This document shows positions 27,539-37,348 of a stretch of 64,000 nucleotides of DNA, piece by piece. The stretch is from contig NZ_NXLQ01000001.1 of the NCBI RefSeq assembly GCF_003364195.1, positions 62,001 to 126,000 on the forward strand, given 5' to 3'. This DNA comes from Helicobacter didelphidarum (GTDB lineage Bacteria; Campylobacterota; Campylobacteria; Campylobacterales; Helicobacteraceae). Positions within the stretch are counted from its first letter, which is position 1, and the number at the start of each line of letters is the position of its first letter. The notes beneath the pieces are model-generated. The model searched no databases and was not told where the DNA came from. It was given only the letters and a program-made list of their open reading frames with translations. The position numbers and the translations under genes are program-made.

Positions 27539-28564
27539 ATGGACGAAAAGAAAAATTCAAGTATTTTTGCACAACATATAAATCTAAATTCAGGTATTTC
27601 TAATAAGAATCAAAAAGACATGAGAAAAAGATGGCTACAAACAAGAGTCTTTTTTGTTGTATTTACAATAAGTATATCTTATGTTATTGTCCTTATTCTC
27701 GCATTTTCTATGGGTGGAGCAAGTGTTAAGGATTTGGGCTTTGAAGTATTATTTCAGCTGCGAGGTTCAAGAATTTTTATGGGGATTCTCATTGGTGTAA
27801 TGCTTGCTAGTTCAGGAGTTGTGGTGCAAAGCGTATTTGCAAATCCTTTAGCTGACCCATATATTATTGGTGTAGCAGCGAGTGCAACTCTTGGTGCGGT
27901 AAGTGCCTATTTGTTAGGATTACCAGATATTTATTACGGAATCTTTGGTTTTGTTTTCAGCGTGGCTGTAAGTTTTGTGATTTTTGCAATTGGACGACAT
28001 AGAGATATGGCAACATTGCTTATGCTTGGTGTAGCTATTAGTGCTTTTGTTGGTGCTTTTACGACTTTTGCTATTTATCTAATTGGTGAAGATAGTTTTA
28101 AGATCACTGCATGGCTTATGGGTTATCTTGGTAATGCAAATTGGGATCGTGTGATTATTTTGGCTATCGCAGCTATGATTTGTTCGTGGTATTTTTTTAG
28201 TAAGCGACTTGAGTTAAATATTTTGTTGCTTGGAGATGAGGAAGCACGAAGTCTTGGTGTGAATGTCAGTAGATTAAAGATTCAGTTACTTATTGTATCG
28301 AGTCTTGCGGTTGGTTTTTGCGTTGGATTTAGTGGGCTTATCGGATTTGTTGGGTTAATCATTCCACATATTTTACGTTTGGTATTGGGAAATAGTAATC
28401 ACGCTATAATTTTACCGCTTAGTTTTTTCTTGGGAGGGCTATTCTTACTTGCTTGTGATACTTTTGGGCGGGTCATTTGGTTACCCATAGAGATTCCAAT
28501 AGGTGTTATTACTGCATTTTTTGGTGCACCATTTTTTCTTTATTTAGCCTTAAAAAGAAGATAA
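27539..28564 (+). CDS. FecCD-family ABC transporter permease
   Basis: 341 residues with many membrane segments. Signatures of the iron-siderophore/B12 permease family are present: RGSRIFMGILIGVMLASSG, VFANPLADPYIIGVAASATLG and GFSGLIGFVGLIIPHILRL. About 35 polar residues precede the first membrane segment. The product forms the membrane pore for a metal chelate (ferric siderophore, haem, cobalamin or nickel chelate); sequence alone does not choose among them. The next gene, nine bases on, encodes the ATPase. No periplasmic binding protein is in the operon, so it must be encoded elsewhere. Confidence 0.92.
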   Translation: MDEKKNSSIFAQHINLNSGISNKNQKDMRKRWLQTRVFFVVFTISISYVIVLILAFSMGGASVKDLGFEVLFQLRGSRIFMGILIGVMLASSGVVVQSVFANPLADPYIIGVAASATLGAVSAYLLGLPDIYYGIFGFVFSVAVSFVIFAIGRHRDMATLLMLGVAISAFVGAFTTFAIYLIGEDSFKITAWLMGYLGNANWDRVIILAIAAMICSWYFFSKRLELNILLLGDEEARSLGVNVSRLKIQLLIVSSLAVGFCVGFSGLIGFVGLIIPHILRLVLGNSNHAIILPLSFFLGGLFLLACDTFGRVIWLPIEIPIGVITAFFGAPFFLYLALKRR

Positions 28565-28573
28565 GGAGTATTC

Positions 28574-29347
28574 ATGATAGAAGTTCAGAATCTTAATTTT
28601 TTTTATACTTCCAAACATATTTTAAAAGATATTTCTTTCCATGCTAGAAATGGTGAATTACTTGGAATCTTGGGTGCAAATGGTTGTGGGAAATCTACAC
28701 TCTTAAAAAATATTTTGGGTTTTTTAAAACCGCAAAGTGGTGTGATAAAAATAGATTCTGTTCCGATAAATTCTTTTAGTCCAAAAGAGCTAGCTAATAT
28801 TGTGAGTTATATACCACAAAAAAGTCTTTTAACAATGCCATTAAAAGTTTTAGATTTTATGCTTTCTGGGCGTTATGCAAAACTGAACAATTCTTTCTTT
28901 GGATACCAAAATAGTGATTTTGATGCTATTGAAGAAATCGCGAATAAACTGAATGTATGGCAATATAGAGAGAGGATTGTAACAACTTTAAGTGGTGGAG
29001 AGTTTGGGCGCGTTTTGCTCGCACGTGCATTGGCAAACGAACCAAAGATTCTCTTACTTGATGAGCCTACAAGTGCTATGGATTTACATTATGCAGTTGA
29101 GATTTTACACATTGTGAAACAACTTATTGTGAATCTTAAACTATGTGGTGTTATTGTTATTCATGATCTAATGTTAGCTAGTCTTTTTTGCGATAAAATT
29201 ATACTTATGAAAGATGGAAAGATTATGGATTTTGGCAATCCTCACGATTTAATTATTGTAGAAAAACTACAACAAGTATATGAGGGGTTACAATGTGAGA
29301 TTATCCAGCATAATGGATACAATATTGCTATCCCACAATCATTATAA
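28574..29347 (+). CDS. FecE-type ABC transporter ATPase
   Basis: 257 residues. The Walker A box is GANGCGKST, the signature loop TLSGGEFGRVLLARAL, Walker B ILLLDEPTS, and the switch histidine lies in VIVIHDLML. The size and the LAxxxSYIPQ-like region ELANIVSYIPQKS match the iron-chelate/B12 importer ATPases. It powers the permease encoded just upstream, with which it shares an operon; AAGGAG precedes its ATG. The substrate is not determined. Confidence 0.93.
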   Translation: MIEVQNLNFFYTSKHILKDISFHARNGELLGILGANGCGKSTLLKNILGFLKPQSGVIKIDSVPINSFSPKELANIVSYIPQKSLLTMPLKVLDFMLSGRYAKLNNSFFGYQNSDFDAIEEIANKLNVWQYRERIVTTLSGGEFGRVLLARALANEPKILLLDEPTSAMDLHYAVEILHIVKQLIVNLKLCGVIVIHDLMLASLFCDKIILMKDGKIMDFGNPHDLIIVEKLQQVYEGLQCEIIQHNGYNIAIPQSL

Positions 29348-29441
29348 AATTTTTAAAAGCTAGCCAACAAATTAGTTTGATAATTGTAGATTCTAAGATA
29401 CAATAAAAATTAGTAGTATTATGTAATGATAAGAGGGTAAT

Positions 29442-30206
29442 ATGACAATAAAACAAACTGCTTTAAATCAGAATATTTTATATGGACTTTATGGCATTAG
29501 TGATACTAAGCTTACCCCTAAACACAAAATTTTTGATTTTTTGCAGGAAGCAATAGATGGAGGAATGCGTATTTTTCAATACAGGGATAAAGATTCTAAA
29601 GATAGTGAAATTATCGGACTTGTTTCTGAATTACAAGATTTTTGTGCAAAAAAAGATGTTTTATTTGTTTTAAATGATAGATATGAGCTTGCCATTAAAC
29701 TCGGTGTAGATGGGTTGCATTTAGGACAAGATGAATTAGGAGATTTTATTACAATACGAAAAGCTTTTTCTGGAATCATTGGCGTGAGTTGCTATAATGA
29801 CATTTCTTCAGCATTGAAATATGAAAAAATGGGGGTAGATTATGTTGCATTTGGAGCATTCTTTTCTTCTCCAACAAAGCCACAAGCAAATCTTTGTCCG
29901 CTTAAGATTCTAGAACACGCAAAAGAAAAAATTCATATTCCAATTTGTTGCATTGGAGGTATAAGTCCAGAAAATGCAAACTTATTGCGACAAAGCGACA
30001 TGATTGCTGTGATTTCGAGTTTATGGAATAAGCAAGATTCTTATATAGAATCTTGTAGAGATTCACATACAAGGATAGACATTGTTTCTAAGCAGGACAT
30101 CTTTGATACCAACAGAGAAAAAAAAGAACAAGAGGAAGATTTAAAATCCCTATGGTATGTTTGTATGAACGCAAGATTATTATTGCAAAAGTGGCAAGAT
30201 TATTAA
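29442..30206 (+). CDS. thiE: Thiamine-phosphate synthase
   Basis: 254 residues. The TIM-barrel motifs are clear: FQYRDKD, VLNDRYELAIKLGVDGLHLGQDE, IGVSCYND, DYVAFGAFFSSPTKP and CIGGISPEN (phosphate binding). It joins HMP-pyrophosphate with thiazole phosphate to make thiamine phosphate. The usual protein is near 210 residues; here about 40 extra C-terminal residues (KQDSYIESCRDSHTR and on) carry a cluster of AGAWTCT heptamers in their DNA. The start is supported by AGAGGG before the ATG. No TPP riboswitch is visible. thiC, of the same pathway, lies at the right end of the window. Confidence 0.93.
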   Translation: MTIKQTALNQNILYGLYGISDTKLTPKHKIFDFLQEAIDGGMRIFQYRDKDSKDSEIIGLVSELQDFCAKKDVLFVLNDRYELAIKLGVDGLHLGQDELGDFITIRKAFSGIIGVSCYNDISSALKYEKMGVDYVAFGAFFSSPTKPQANLCPLKILEHAKEKIHIPICCIGGISPENANLLRQSDMIAVISSLWNKQDSYIESCRDSHTRIDIVSKQDIFDTNREKKEQEEDLKSLWYVCMNARLLLQKWQDY

Positions 30207-30348
30207 AGGAAAATAAGAAAGAAATTTAACAAAATTAATCTCTTTCTTGAATGTAGGAAATAAGGTTGCTATGATAATATTTGTCGTGGCTTGTATTTAT
30301 GAGATCTGGTTTTAATCAAAGAAAGATTAATTGTAAAATTGTTTGGAG

Positions 30349-30385
30349 CTTAAAAGAGAGCCTCTCTTAAAGACTTTAGGAGAGG
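30349..30385 (+). promoter_or_regulatory. Leader with two competing hairpins
   Basis: At 30361-30385 an 11-bp stem forms, CCTCTCTTAAA with TTTAGGAGAGG around a GAC loop (one G-U pair). Just upstream, AAGAGA (30354-30359) can instead pair with TCTCTT (30363-30368), part of the same stem. The two foldings exclude each other, as in an attenuator. It is about 45 bases before the small ORF at 30428; only TTTAT follows, so termination is uncertain. Confidence 0.45.
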
Positions 30386-30427
30386 TTTATAAAGAACTGG
30401 ATTACCATTATACATATAAGGATAAAT

Positions 30428-30679
30428 ATGGATACTTATTCTGAATGGAATCTTGAAATGTTCCAAGCAAAAGTGATTAAATATGTCGTATCAAAAACAG
30501 TTATGAGTGGGGAAATTGCAAATGTGGTAGAATATGATAATAGAGCGGAACAAGACTTTGAAGCAATAGACGCAAAACAATCACAACCACAAAAGGCGGT
30601 TAATTTTAATGAGGTATTTTATTGCAAGATACAATTGGAGAATTACTGCATTTTTTGTTTGTGTAATTTATACTTTTGA
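30428..30679 (+). CDS. Small hypothetical protein, possibly frameshifted at its end
   Basis: 83 residues, not recognised. The first 60 residues look like ordinary coding sequence (MDTYSEWNLEMFQAKVIKYV, acidic middle), and AAGGATAA precedes the ATG. The last 20 residues (VFYCKIQLENYCIFCLCNLYF region) are abruptly Cys-rich and atypical. Inserting one base at the T4 run near 30615-30618 would instead yield LLQDTIGELLHFLFV and a stop, a far more natural helical ending. This suggests a recent indel, a sequencing error or slippage. htrA follows after 94 bases. The two-hairpin leader upstream may control it. Confidence 0.5.
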   Translation: MDTYSEWNLEMFQAKVIKYVVSKTVMSGEIANVVEYDNRAEQDFEAIDAKQSQPQKAVNFNEVFYCKIQLENYCIFCLCNLYF

Positions 30680-30773
30680 TACAAAAGATTATATTTTTTC
30701 TTTATATTTAAAAAAATTTTATCAAAACATACTAGAATTCCTATATATTTAATTTTTTAGGAGTTTTGGAATT

Positions 30774-32255
30774 ATGAAAGAACAGATTGATAATACACAA
30801 CAAAAAATATTCAAAAAAACATTTATTAATTTATTGTTTGTTTTACCATTAAGTTTCTCGTTAAGTCATGCTTTCACAGACGCCCCCCAATTTAATCGGA
30901 CATCCCCAAATGGACCAGGAGCAAATATGGTAGCTTCATATCATGATGCTATTAAAAATGCAACACGGGCTGTTGTGAATATTACAACAGAAAAAAAGGT
31001 TGGATCGTTGGAGAATTCACCTTTTAATGATCCATTTTTTCGGCAATTTTTTGGTGATATGGTGCCACAAGATAAGTTACAAGGAGGTATTGGTTCTGGC
31101 GTTATTATTACAAGTAATGGTTTTATTGTTACAAATAGTCATGTTGTTAAGGACGCTGATAAAATTTTTGTAACATTACCTGGAGATACAAAAAAACATA
31201 TCGCAAAGCTTATTGGAGAAGATACTCAAAGTGATATTGCCGTAATTAAGATTGAGCGAAATAATTTACCTATTCTTCCTTTTGCAGATAGTAACAAATA
31301 TGCTGTAGGTGATATAGTTTTTGCTATTGGGAATCCGTTTGGTGTTGGAGAAAGTGTAACACAAGGAATAATTTCTGCACTGAACAAAAATGGTTTTGGA
31401 ATCAGTAACTATGAGAATTTTATTCAAACAGATGCAAGTATTAATCCGGGAAATTCAGGTGGTGCACTTATTGATAGTCGTGGTGCATTTGTTGGTATGA
31501 ATACAGCAATCATTTCTCGCACAGGAGGGAATCATGGCATTGGATTTGCAATTCCAGCTGAAATGGTAAAAAATGTTGCGGCAGAACTTATGAGAACAGG
31601 CAAGGTTCGACGAGGTTATCTTGGTGTAAGTATTAAAGATATGGATTCTGAAATTGCAAATGTTTATGGAGATGCACAAGGAGCTTTAATCGTTGGTATG
31701 CAAGCAGATTCACCTGCACAAAAGGCAGGGCTTGCTGTGTGGGATTTAGTTACAGCAGTTAATGGGAGACCAACAAAAAGTGCAGCAGAGTTGCGTAATT
31801 ATATAGGATCACTTCAACCAAATCAGCAAATTACTCTTACAATCATGCGTAAGGCAATGAAGGGTAACCAGTCAATTCCAGAGGAGAAACAAGTTACTAT
31901 TCGCCTTGCAGAACAACCACAAAATTCTGCACAAATACGCAATACAAATGAACCTATTACACCAAGTGGGAATCTTTTTGACAATATGCGAATTGAAAAT
32001 CTTAGTGCCCAAATACGAAGAGCATACAGAGTGCCAAACGACATAGATGGTGTGCTTGTTACTGAAGTGAATCCAAATTCAAAAGCTGTAAATGTAGGAT
32101 TTGCAAAGGGGGATGTAATAGCACAAATTGAAAATATTCCCATTAAAAATACTACGGATTTTCAAAATACAATTCAGTCATTTAGTGGTAAAACAAAACG
32201 CATTCTTGCTTATAATATTATGACAGGCGAAGTTAAAACGATTGTTGTGCAATAA
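30774..32255 (+). CDS. htrA: Periplasmic serine protease/chaperone HtrA (DegP)
   Basis: 493 residues. An N-terminal signal peptide (FINLLFVLPLSFSLSHAF) precedes a trypsin-like domain with the triad His123 (VTNSHVV), Asp154 (SDIAVIKI) and Ser228 (NPGNSGGAL). Two PDZ domains follow: RRGYLGVSIKDM starts the first, and the second lies in roughly the last 90 residues (DGVLVTEVNPNSKA). It degrades or refolds misfolded periplasmic proteins; in H. pylori and C. jejuni it is also secreted and cleaves host E-cadherin. AGGAG lies ten bases before the ATG. No envelope-stress operator is recognisable. Confidence 0.96.
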   Translation: MKEQIDNTQQKIFKKTFINLLFVLPLSFSLSHAFTDAPQFNRTSPNGPGANMVASYHDAIKNATRAVVNITTEKKVGSLENSPFNDPFFRQFFGDMVPQDKLQGGIGSGVIITSNGFIVTNSHVVKDADKIFVTLPGDTKKHIAKLIGEDTQSDIAVIKIERNNLPILPFADSNKYAVGDIVFAIGNPFGVGESVTQGIISALNKNGFGISNYENFIQTDASINPGNSGGALIDSRGAFVGMNTAIISRTGGNHGIGFAIPAEMVKNVAAELMRTGKVRRGYLGVSIKDMDSEIANVYGDAQGALIVGMQADSPAQKAGLAVWDLVTAVNGRPTKSAAELRNYIGSLQPNQQITLTIMRKAMKGNQSIPEEKQVTIRLAEQPQNSAQIRNTNEPITPSGNLFDNMRIENLSAQIRRAYRVPNDIDGVLVTEVNPNSKAVNVGFAKGDVIAQIENIPIKNTTDFQNTIQSFSGKTKRILAYNIMTGEVKTIVVQ

Positions 32256-32516
32256 TATTCTCATTTTTTATATTCTGGAATCTCCAATCATATTAAAATT
32301 GTAAAGAATTATGTAAGTTACTTTAAATGGTTTAGTACATTTATTGGGATACTTACCTTTCTATGATTCCATAGGAATTACTCTTTATAAAAATAAAATA
32401 AAATTTGTTTTGACCGATATAGCTTAGAAAATTAATTTAAATATTTTGTTATTCATGAATTATTGACTATATTGTGATATAAGGATAGATTCTGAATAAT
32501 ATAAAAGGAGTTTAAT

Positions 32517-34397
32517 ATGGCAACAAGTAAGGTAAATGAAAGACTTGAAGATCTTTTTAAAAAAGCAAAAGATGATTGCGTAAGTTATGAAGCCATAGCA
32601 CAAATTATTGATTCCGAACCAACAATGTCTATGATTACAAAAGTAAAATCTCTTTGCAAGACATATAAGAAAAAACTTATTAGTTCTTCTGAAATGGCAA
32701 AGAATCTGAATGAAAAAGATAAGATTGAAGCAGAAATTATAAAACAAAAAAATATTGAAGAATCATTAAGCGAAGAGTTTGATTTTCAACGCGAAAAAGA
32801 ACTTTTAGAGTGGAGCAGAAGTGACAGCCCTGTGCGTATGTATTTGCGTGAAATGGGACAAATTCCACTTTTAAGTAAAGATGAAGAAGTAAGTCTTAGT
32901 AAGGACATGGAGAAAGGCGAAGATATTATTATTGATGCAATTTGTTCCGTGCCGTATCTTATTGATTTTATTTATGATTATAAAGAGGCATTAATTAATC
33001 GTGAACGACGTGTTAAGGAGTTGTTTAAAAGTTTTGAAGATGTCCAAGATGATGATATAGATTCTGATGAGGTAGATTTTGAAGATTCTGATTTTGATGA
33101 GGATATAAAAAGAAAAAATAGAAAAAACTCTAAAGCTGATGAAGCAAGAATAGAGAAGGTATTAGAGAGTTTTCAAGCTCTTAATGATGCGAAAAATGAT
33201 TGGTTGAAAATCATTGAAAAAGATTGTGAAGATGAGCAAAATAGGGTCGTAAGAAGTGAAGATGAGGAATTATTACACACATTTATTTTAGCACATAAAA
33301 AAAATATTCTTAAACAACGATTGCTTGCCTTAGGACCAACAAGCAAGTTGATTAATGAGCTAACAAAAGCGATGGAAAATAGTTTAAAAAGTGATGGTGG
33401 TTTTGAACGGGAACTAAAAAGGTTAGAATATCGTTTGAATCTTTTTAATGATTCTTTGTTGGAAAATCACAAAAAAATGTTGAAAAATATTACAAATATG
33501 TCGCGTGAAGATATTGTAGCACAAGTTCCTGAAAATACTATGGTAACAACTTATGTTGAGATTCAGAAACTTTACAAAACAAAGGAAGCAAGCCAAAGTG
33601 GTTTTAATCTTGAGCCAGAAAAACTTAAAGAAATTTTGGAGCAAATTAAACGTGGCAAAAGAATTTCTGATACGGCAAAGACAAAAATGAGTCGCAGTAA
33701 TTTACGACTTGTGGTAAGTATTGCGAAACGTTACACGAATCGTGGATTACCATTTTTGGACTTAATACAAGAAGGAAATATAGGATTAATGAAAGCCGTA
33801 GATAAGTTTGAATACCGCAAACAATATAAGTTTTCTACCTATGCTACTTGGTGGATTAAACAGGCTATTTCTCGTGCTATTGCTGATCAGGCAAGGACAA
33901 TTAGAATCCCAATCCACATGATTGATACAATCAACAAAATTAAAAATCTTATGCGAAAACATGTACAGGAAAAAGGTGAAGAACTTGATGTAGAATCTAT
34001 TGCCAACCAAGTTGGTTTAAGCGTTGACAAGGTAAAGAATGTCATTAAAATTACGAAAGAACCAATTAGCTTAGAAGCACCAATTGGCAATGATGATGAT
34101 GGTAAATTTGGCGATTTTGTTGAAGATAAGGAAACAATGAGTTCTATGGATGCTATGTTAAAAGAGGATTTACGACATCAAATTGATCATGTTCTTGACC
34201 AACTTAATGAACGCGAAAAGGCTGTTATTAAAATGCGTTTTGGTCTCTTAGAAGATGAAAGTGATAGGACACTCGAAGAGATTGGGAAAGCATTAAATGT
34301 TACAAGAGAACGTGTGCGTCAGATAGAATCAAGTGCGATTAAAAAACTTAAACATCCGCGTATAGGACGACAATTAAGACAATATTTAGGTGGTTAA
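32517..34397 (+). CDS. rpoD: Primary RNA polymerase sigma factor (sigma-80/RpoD)
   Basis: 626 residues. The N-terminal region 1.1 (residues 1-60) is present, and region 1.2 contains [17 protein letters not shown] variable acidic insert follows ([20 protein letters not shown]). Regions 2.1-2.4 read [20 protein letters not shown] to [19 protein letters not shown], region 3 [10 protein letters not shown], and region 4.2 [20 protein letters not shown]. It directs core polymerase to the TGnTATAAT promoters that recur in this window. AAGGAG six bases before the ATG supports the start. It is convergent with the next gene, only 38 bases away, with no clear terminator between them. Confidence 0.97.
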   Translation: MATSKVNERLEDLFKKAKDDCVSYEAIAQIIDSEPTMSMITKVKSLCKTYKKKLISSSEMAKNLNEKDKIEAEIIKQKNIEESLSEEFDFQREKELLEWSRSDSPVRMYLREMGQIPLLSKDEEVSLSKDMEKGEDIIIDAICSVPYLIDFIYDYKEALINRERRVKELFKSFEDVQDDDIDSDEVDFEDSDFDEDIKRKNRKNSKADEARIEKVLESFQALNDAKNDWLKIIEKDCEDEQNRVVRSEDEELLHTFILAHKKNILKQRLLALGPTSKLINELTKAMENSLKSDGGFERELKRLEYRLNLFNDSLLENHKKMLKNITNMSREDIVAQVPENTMVTTYVEIQKLYKTKEASQSGFNLEPEKLKEILEQIKRGKRISDTAKTKMSRSNLRLVVSIAKRYTNRGLPFLDLIQEGNIGLMKAVDKFEYRKQYKFSTYATWWIKQAISRAIADQARTIRIPIHMIDTINKIKNLMRKHVQEKGEELDVESIANQVGLSVDKVKNVIKITKEPISLEAPIGNDDDGKFGDFVEDKETMSSMDAMLKEDLRHQIDHVLDQLNEREKAVIKMRFGLLEDESDRTLEEIGKALNVTRERVRQIESSAIKKLKHPRIGRQLRQYLGG

Positions 34398-34435
34398 TAA
34401 AATTAACATGATATTATGAACTTATATTCTTGATG

Positions 34436-35467
34436 TTATAAGACATTATAGTTTTTACAAAATATTTTGAATTTTTCTAATGTTTCTTGTATTATAATAT
34501 CTTCCTCTCTCGGTGTAATATGTTTTGTGGTTTTTTGTAACTCAATGAAATAAGAACTATCCATATTATCTCCTTTCCATAAACTTTTATCTCTTTTGCT
34601 ACAAAGTAAAATAATAGGGATTTTAAGATTATTTGCTATGTGACTTGGACCTGTGCTTGGGCTAATAAGAAGTGTTGCATATCGCAATAATGCAACAAGA
34701 TTTAACAAATCATGGGTATTATAAAAGATTTTAACATTTTGTGGCAGTGAATCTGGTAATTTTTTATTATTAGAATAGGTAGGGATAATAAAATTTATTG
34801 TTGGATATAATGAACTTAATATATTAATGAGCTTGTTCCATCCCCCCTCCCCACATTCATGTAGAGTAAGATTGCAAAAGGTAGAATGCACAAATGGATT
34901 GATGACTACAATTGGAGATTCGAGACAAATATTATGCGTGTTAAAAAAGTTTTGAACAAAATCATCATTTTCTTGATTTGAACGCAACATAATAGCAGAA
35001 AAGTCTATGGCATTAATATGTTTATCAAAGATTTGAGAATCTATTTTACGAACAAGCATAAGCATTCTTTGATATTGTGGCATAGAATTAAAATTTCGAG
35101 AAAGAAAAATAGTATGAAATCTTGATTTAAAAATATTGCCAGCAGATAAGAATGAAATAATTTTTTTGCAATTTGTGTGGTATATCAAGTTGCAATGCCT
35201 ACGATTAGCTTGAGTAAGCACAAATACATCAAAAGAATAACTATTTATATTATTTTGCAGTTCTTTTTGTCCTAATGAATCTATATTGATTAAAACATCA
35301 ATAAAGGTAAATTGTGTATAAAGCTGTATCCCATTAGAATTTGTATAGACAACCAGTAGTGAATCTGGATAAAGGAATCTTAATACATAAATTGCGTGTA
35401 ATGCAACAACATTGTCCCCAATTAATCCTGCACGATAAAAAGCAATTTTTGCATAGCCCACTTTCAT
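34436..35467 (-). CDS. Glycosyltransferase family 9 (heptosyltransferase-like) protein
   Basis: 343 residues with the ADP-heptose:LPS heptosyltransferase fold: an N-terminal AFYRAGLIGDNVVALHAIYV nucleotide-fold start, and the C-terminal ATLLISPSTGPSHIANNLKI motif, in which D/STGxxHxA contacts the sugar nucleotide. Such enzymes extend LPS inner or outer core with heptose on the cytoplasmic face. It is divergent from the canonical waaC/waaF sequences, so donor and position are uncertain. AAGGA abuts the ATG at 35467, while the GTG two codons later (35461) would have ideal six-base spacing; either start gives the same fold. Confidence 0.78.
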   Translation of the reverse strand: MKVGYAKIAFYRAGLIGDNVVALHAIYVLRFLYPDSLLVVYTNSNGIQLYTQFTFIDVLINIDSLGQKELQNNINSYSFDVFVLTQANRRHCNLIYHTNCKKIISFLSAGNIFKSRFHTIFLSRNFNSMPQYQRMLMLVRKIDSQIFDKHINAIDFSAIMLRSNQENDDFVQNFFNTHNICLESPIVVINPFVHSTFCNLTLHECGEGGWNKLINILSSLYPTINFIIPTYSNNKKLPDSLPQNVKIFYNTHDLLNLVALLRYATLLISPSTGPSHIANNLKIPIILLCSKRDKSLWKGDNMDSSYFIELQKTTKHITPREEDIIIQETLEKFKIFCKNYNVL

Positions 35468-36061
35468 TCCTTATGTGTTATTGTTGCAGAATTATAACAT
35501 AATTTTATTACCCAAAATTTGTATCTAGGTTGTATAAAAAAGTTTGTAGTAACTATCAATGAATCTACAATATTAGAAGGAATTTGGTGATAGATTTTCT
35601 TCACAATCCAATACCTAAATCTTATCATATAATAATGTGTTTTGCCATTTCAAGATTTTAAACATTTCTTAAGACTAGTCCAATGATAATTTACAACATA
35701 TCTACTTCCCACACAACATTTTGAAGTATTTTTATATCATTATATGGTGGATTCTCGCATTCAAAAAGTTAAGTTCATATTAAGAGTAAAATTTATTGTA
35801 TTACTATCAAAAATATCTTTGTTATCTTTTAAAATTCCATTTTATAAAAAATTCAAGCTAGAAATTTTGGAGAATATTGTAAGGATTATTAATGTTTAAG
35901 CCTATCTTATACATTGACTTTATTTTATTCTAAATCAAGATAAAATATTATTTTTCATTTATAATTTAATGCATTCCCCACAATTTTAGGATAATATTTG
36001 CCAAATTTGGCTTTACAACACGCAATCACACCAATGCTTTAGGATTTTAAGAAGGAATAAT
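35468..36061. other. Divergent intergenic region upstream of GT9 gene and engB
   Basis: About 594 bases without a convincing gene. It contains the leftward promoter at 35491-35499, a 13-codon open frame with a good ribosome site starting at 35892, and a 12-bp palindrome GCCAAATTTGGC at 36000-36011, some 50 bases before engB. Nothing resembles a structural RNA I know. Confidence 0.4.
35491..35499 (-). promoter_or_regulatory. Extended -10 promoter of the GT9 gene
   Basis: Read on the minus strand: TGTTATAAT, 23 bases before the start codon region at 35467. Confidence 0.55.
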
Positions 36062-36817
36062 ATGTGGTATGACATTTTACAACAAGAACAAATTGCAATC
36101 AAAGTTCTAGAATCTAGATTTATTAAATCAGCAAGTAAAATTACAGAATCCATTACTACTGAATCCACAGAGATTGCGATACTTGGGCGTAGCAATGTAG
36201 GAAAAAGCTCATTGATTAATCTTTTACTTAACCATAAACTAGCAAAAAGTTCTAGCACACCAGGTAAAACACGATTGATAAATTTCTTTGGGACAACTTG
36301 GCAAATCCTCAAAATAAAAGAGCAAAACCAAATACATGTTATGCAAGATTCTCGATTAGTATATGATTCTAACAACAAAGTCAAACAACAAGATTTTAAT
36401 ACAAAATTAGAAGCGGATACAATTTGTATCCCACTTGTAATTGTAGATTTTCCGGGATTTGGATATGCCAAAGTAAGTAAAACAATGCAACATTTATGGG
36501 ATAAAAATCTCACAGAATTTATCCAAAAAAGAAAGAATATTAAATTATTTTGTCATCTTATTGATTCTAGACATATAAATTTAGAAATTGATCAAAAAAT
36601 AGAAAGTTTTTTACAATCATTACTTGTTGCACGCAAAGATTGCAGAATCTTAAAAATTTTTACAAAAGATGATAAACTTAAAAAGAATGAACTTCATAAA
36701 TTGCGTGCAAGTGGTAATATTACAATTTCAACACTTAAAAAAAATCCCCAATCAATACAGAATCTCTTTCGCGAGATTCTTATCCAAAGTCTGGGAATAG
36801 ATATTGAGAAGTTTTGA
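36062..36817 (+). CDS. engB: Ribosome biogenesis GTPase EngB/YsxC
   Basis: 251 residues. G1 is GRSNVGKSSLIN, G2 STPGKTRLINFF, G3 VDFPGFGYAKVS and G4 TKDDK, so this is the YihA/YsxC/EngB GTPase required for late 50S assembly. The usual length is near 200: about 45 extra residues (from ILKIKEQNQIHVMQDSRLVY on) sit between switch I and G3, where other family members have a short turn. The insertion's DNA contains an AGATTCT heptamer at 36346-36352. AAGAAGGAATAAT precedes the ATG. In several relatives engB follows lptA; here lptA is elsewhere (53321). Confidence 0.93.
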   Translation: MWYDILQQEQIAIKVLESRFIKSASKITESITTESTEIAILGRSNVGKSSLINLLLNHKLAKSSSTPGKTRLINFFGTTWQILKIKEQNQIHVMQDSRLVYDSNNKVKQQDFNTKLEADTICIPLVIVDFPGFGYAKVSKTMQHLWDKNLTEFIQKRKNIKLFCHLIDSRHINLEIDQKIESFLQSLLVARKDCRILKIFTKDDKLKKNELHKLRASGNITISTLKKNPQSIQNLFREILIQSLGIDIEKF

Positions 36818-37348
36818 TTAATTAGAAATATAAAATTATATAATTTTCTAAATGAGTGTAATATTGTATTGCTTAATTTTCTAGCGTTTCAAATAATTAG
36901 ACTCTATAACTTAGAGAATTATATTTGCAAAATGGTATGAAGATTGAATAACTTGTATATGGCGTAGATATACAACAAACTATAATTAATTGTATAAAGA
37001 TTTCTAACACTTTATAGAATCTTAAAAGAATTTAAAAGATATTTAATTAGTATTATGTGTTTTTATAAAATTATAAATTGGACTAACTATTTCAACCCTT
37101 AGCCTTTATTAATTTATATTTGGAGAGTAATTATTTTTTATAATATTATTACATTTTTGATATAAACTACTTGTTAATAAATTTACAATTTCTATAAACT
37201 CTATTCTTCCAAATGATTTATAAGATACTTATATGAAATAATAATACTTGAATGTAGTAAGTAGGAAATTTAGATTATTATAGGGTTTAGAATCTAAACC
37301 CTATATTTTTTAAAATTGAGAAACAAGTTTCTAACATAAAGTTATATT
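36818..37348. other. Intergenic region between engB and rpsU
   Basis: About 531 bases, extremely AT-rich, with no open frame of note. GTATAT/ATATAC arms surround 36955-36975. Its right end holds a strong rightward intrinsic terminator (37279-37311) that is 460 bases from the nearest plus-strand gene, so a short non-coding transcript ending there is possible. Confidence 0.4.
37279..37311 (+). terminator. Intrinsic terminator, rightward
   Basis: TATAGGGTTTAGA and TCTAAACCCTATA are perfect 13-base arms around one A, followed by TTTTTT (37306-37311). The hairpin reads as a terminator on the plus strand, but it lies 43 bases past the leftward rpsU stop, where it could also stall or protect rpsU mRNA. 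The apex contains AGAATCT. Confidence 0.75.

Noticed and set aside
30609-30752. Overlapping 47-codon ORF starting inside the small gene before htrA
   Set aside because: Composition is biased to Phe/Tyr/Ile as in random AT-rich DNA; a frameshifted ending of the upstream gene explains the region better.
36013-36513. 166-residue minus-strand open frame opposite engB
   Set aside because: It shadows the EngB GTPase motifs in reverse; no independent coding evidence.
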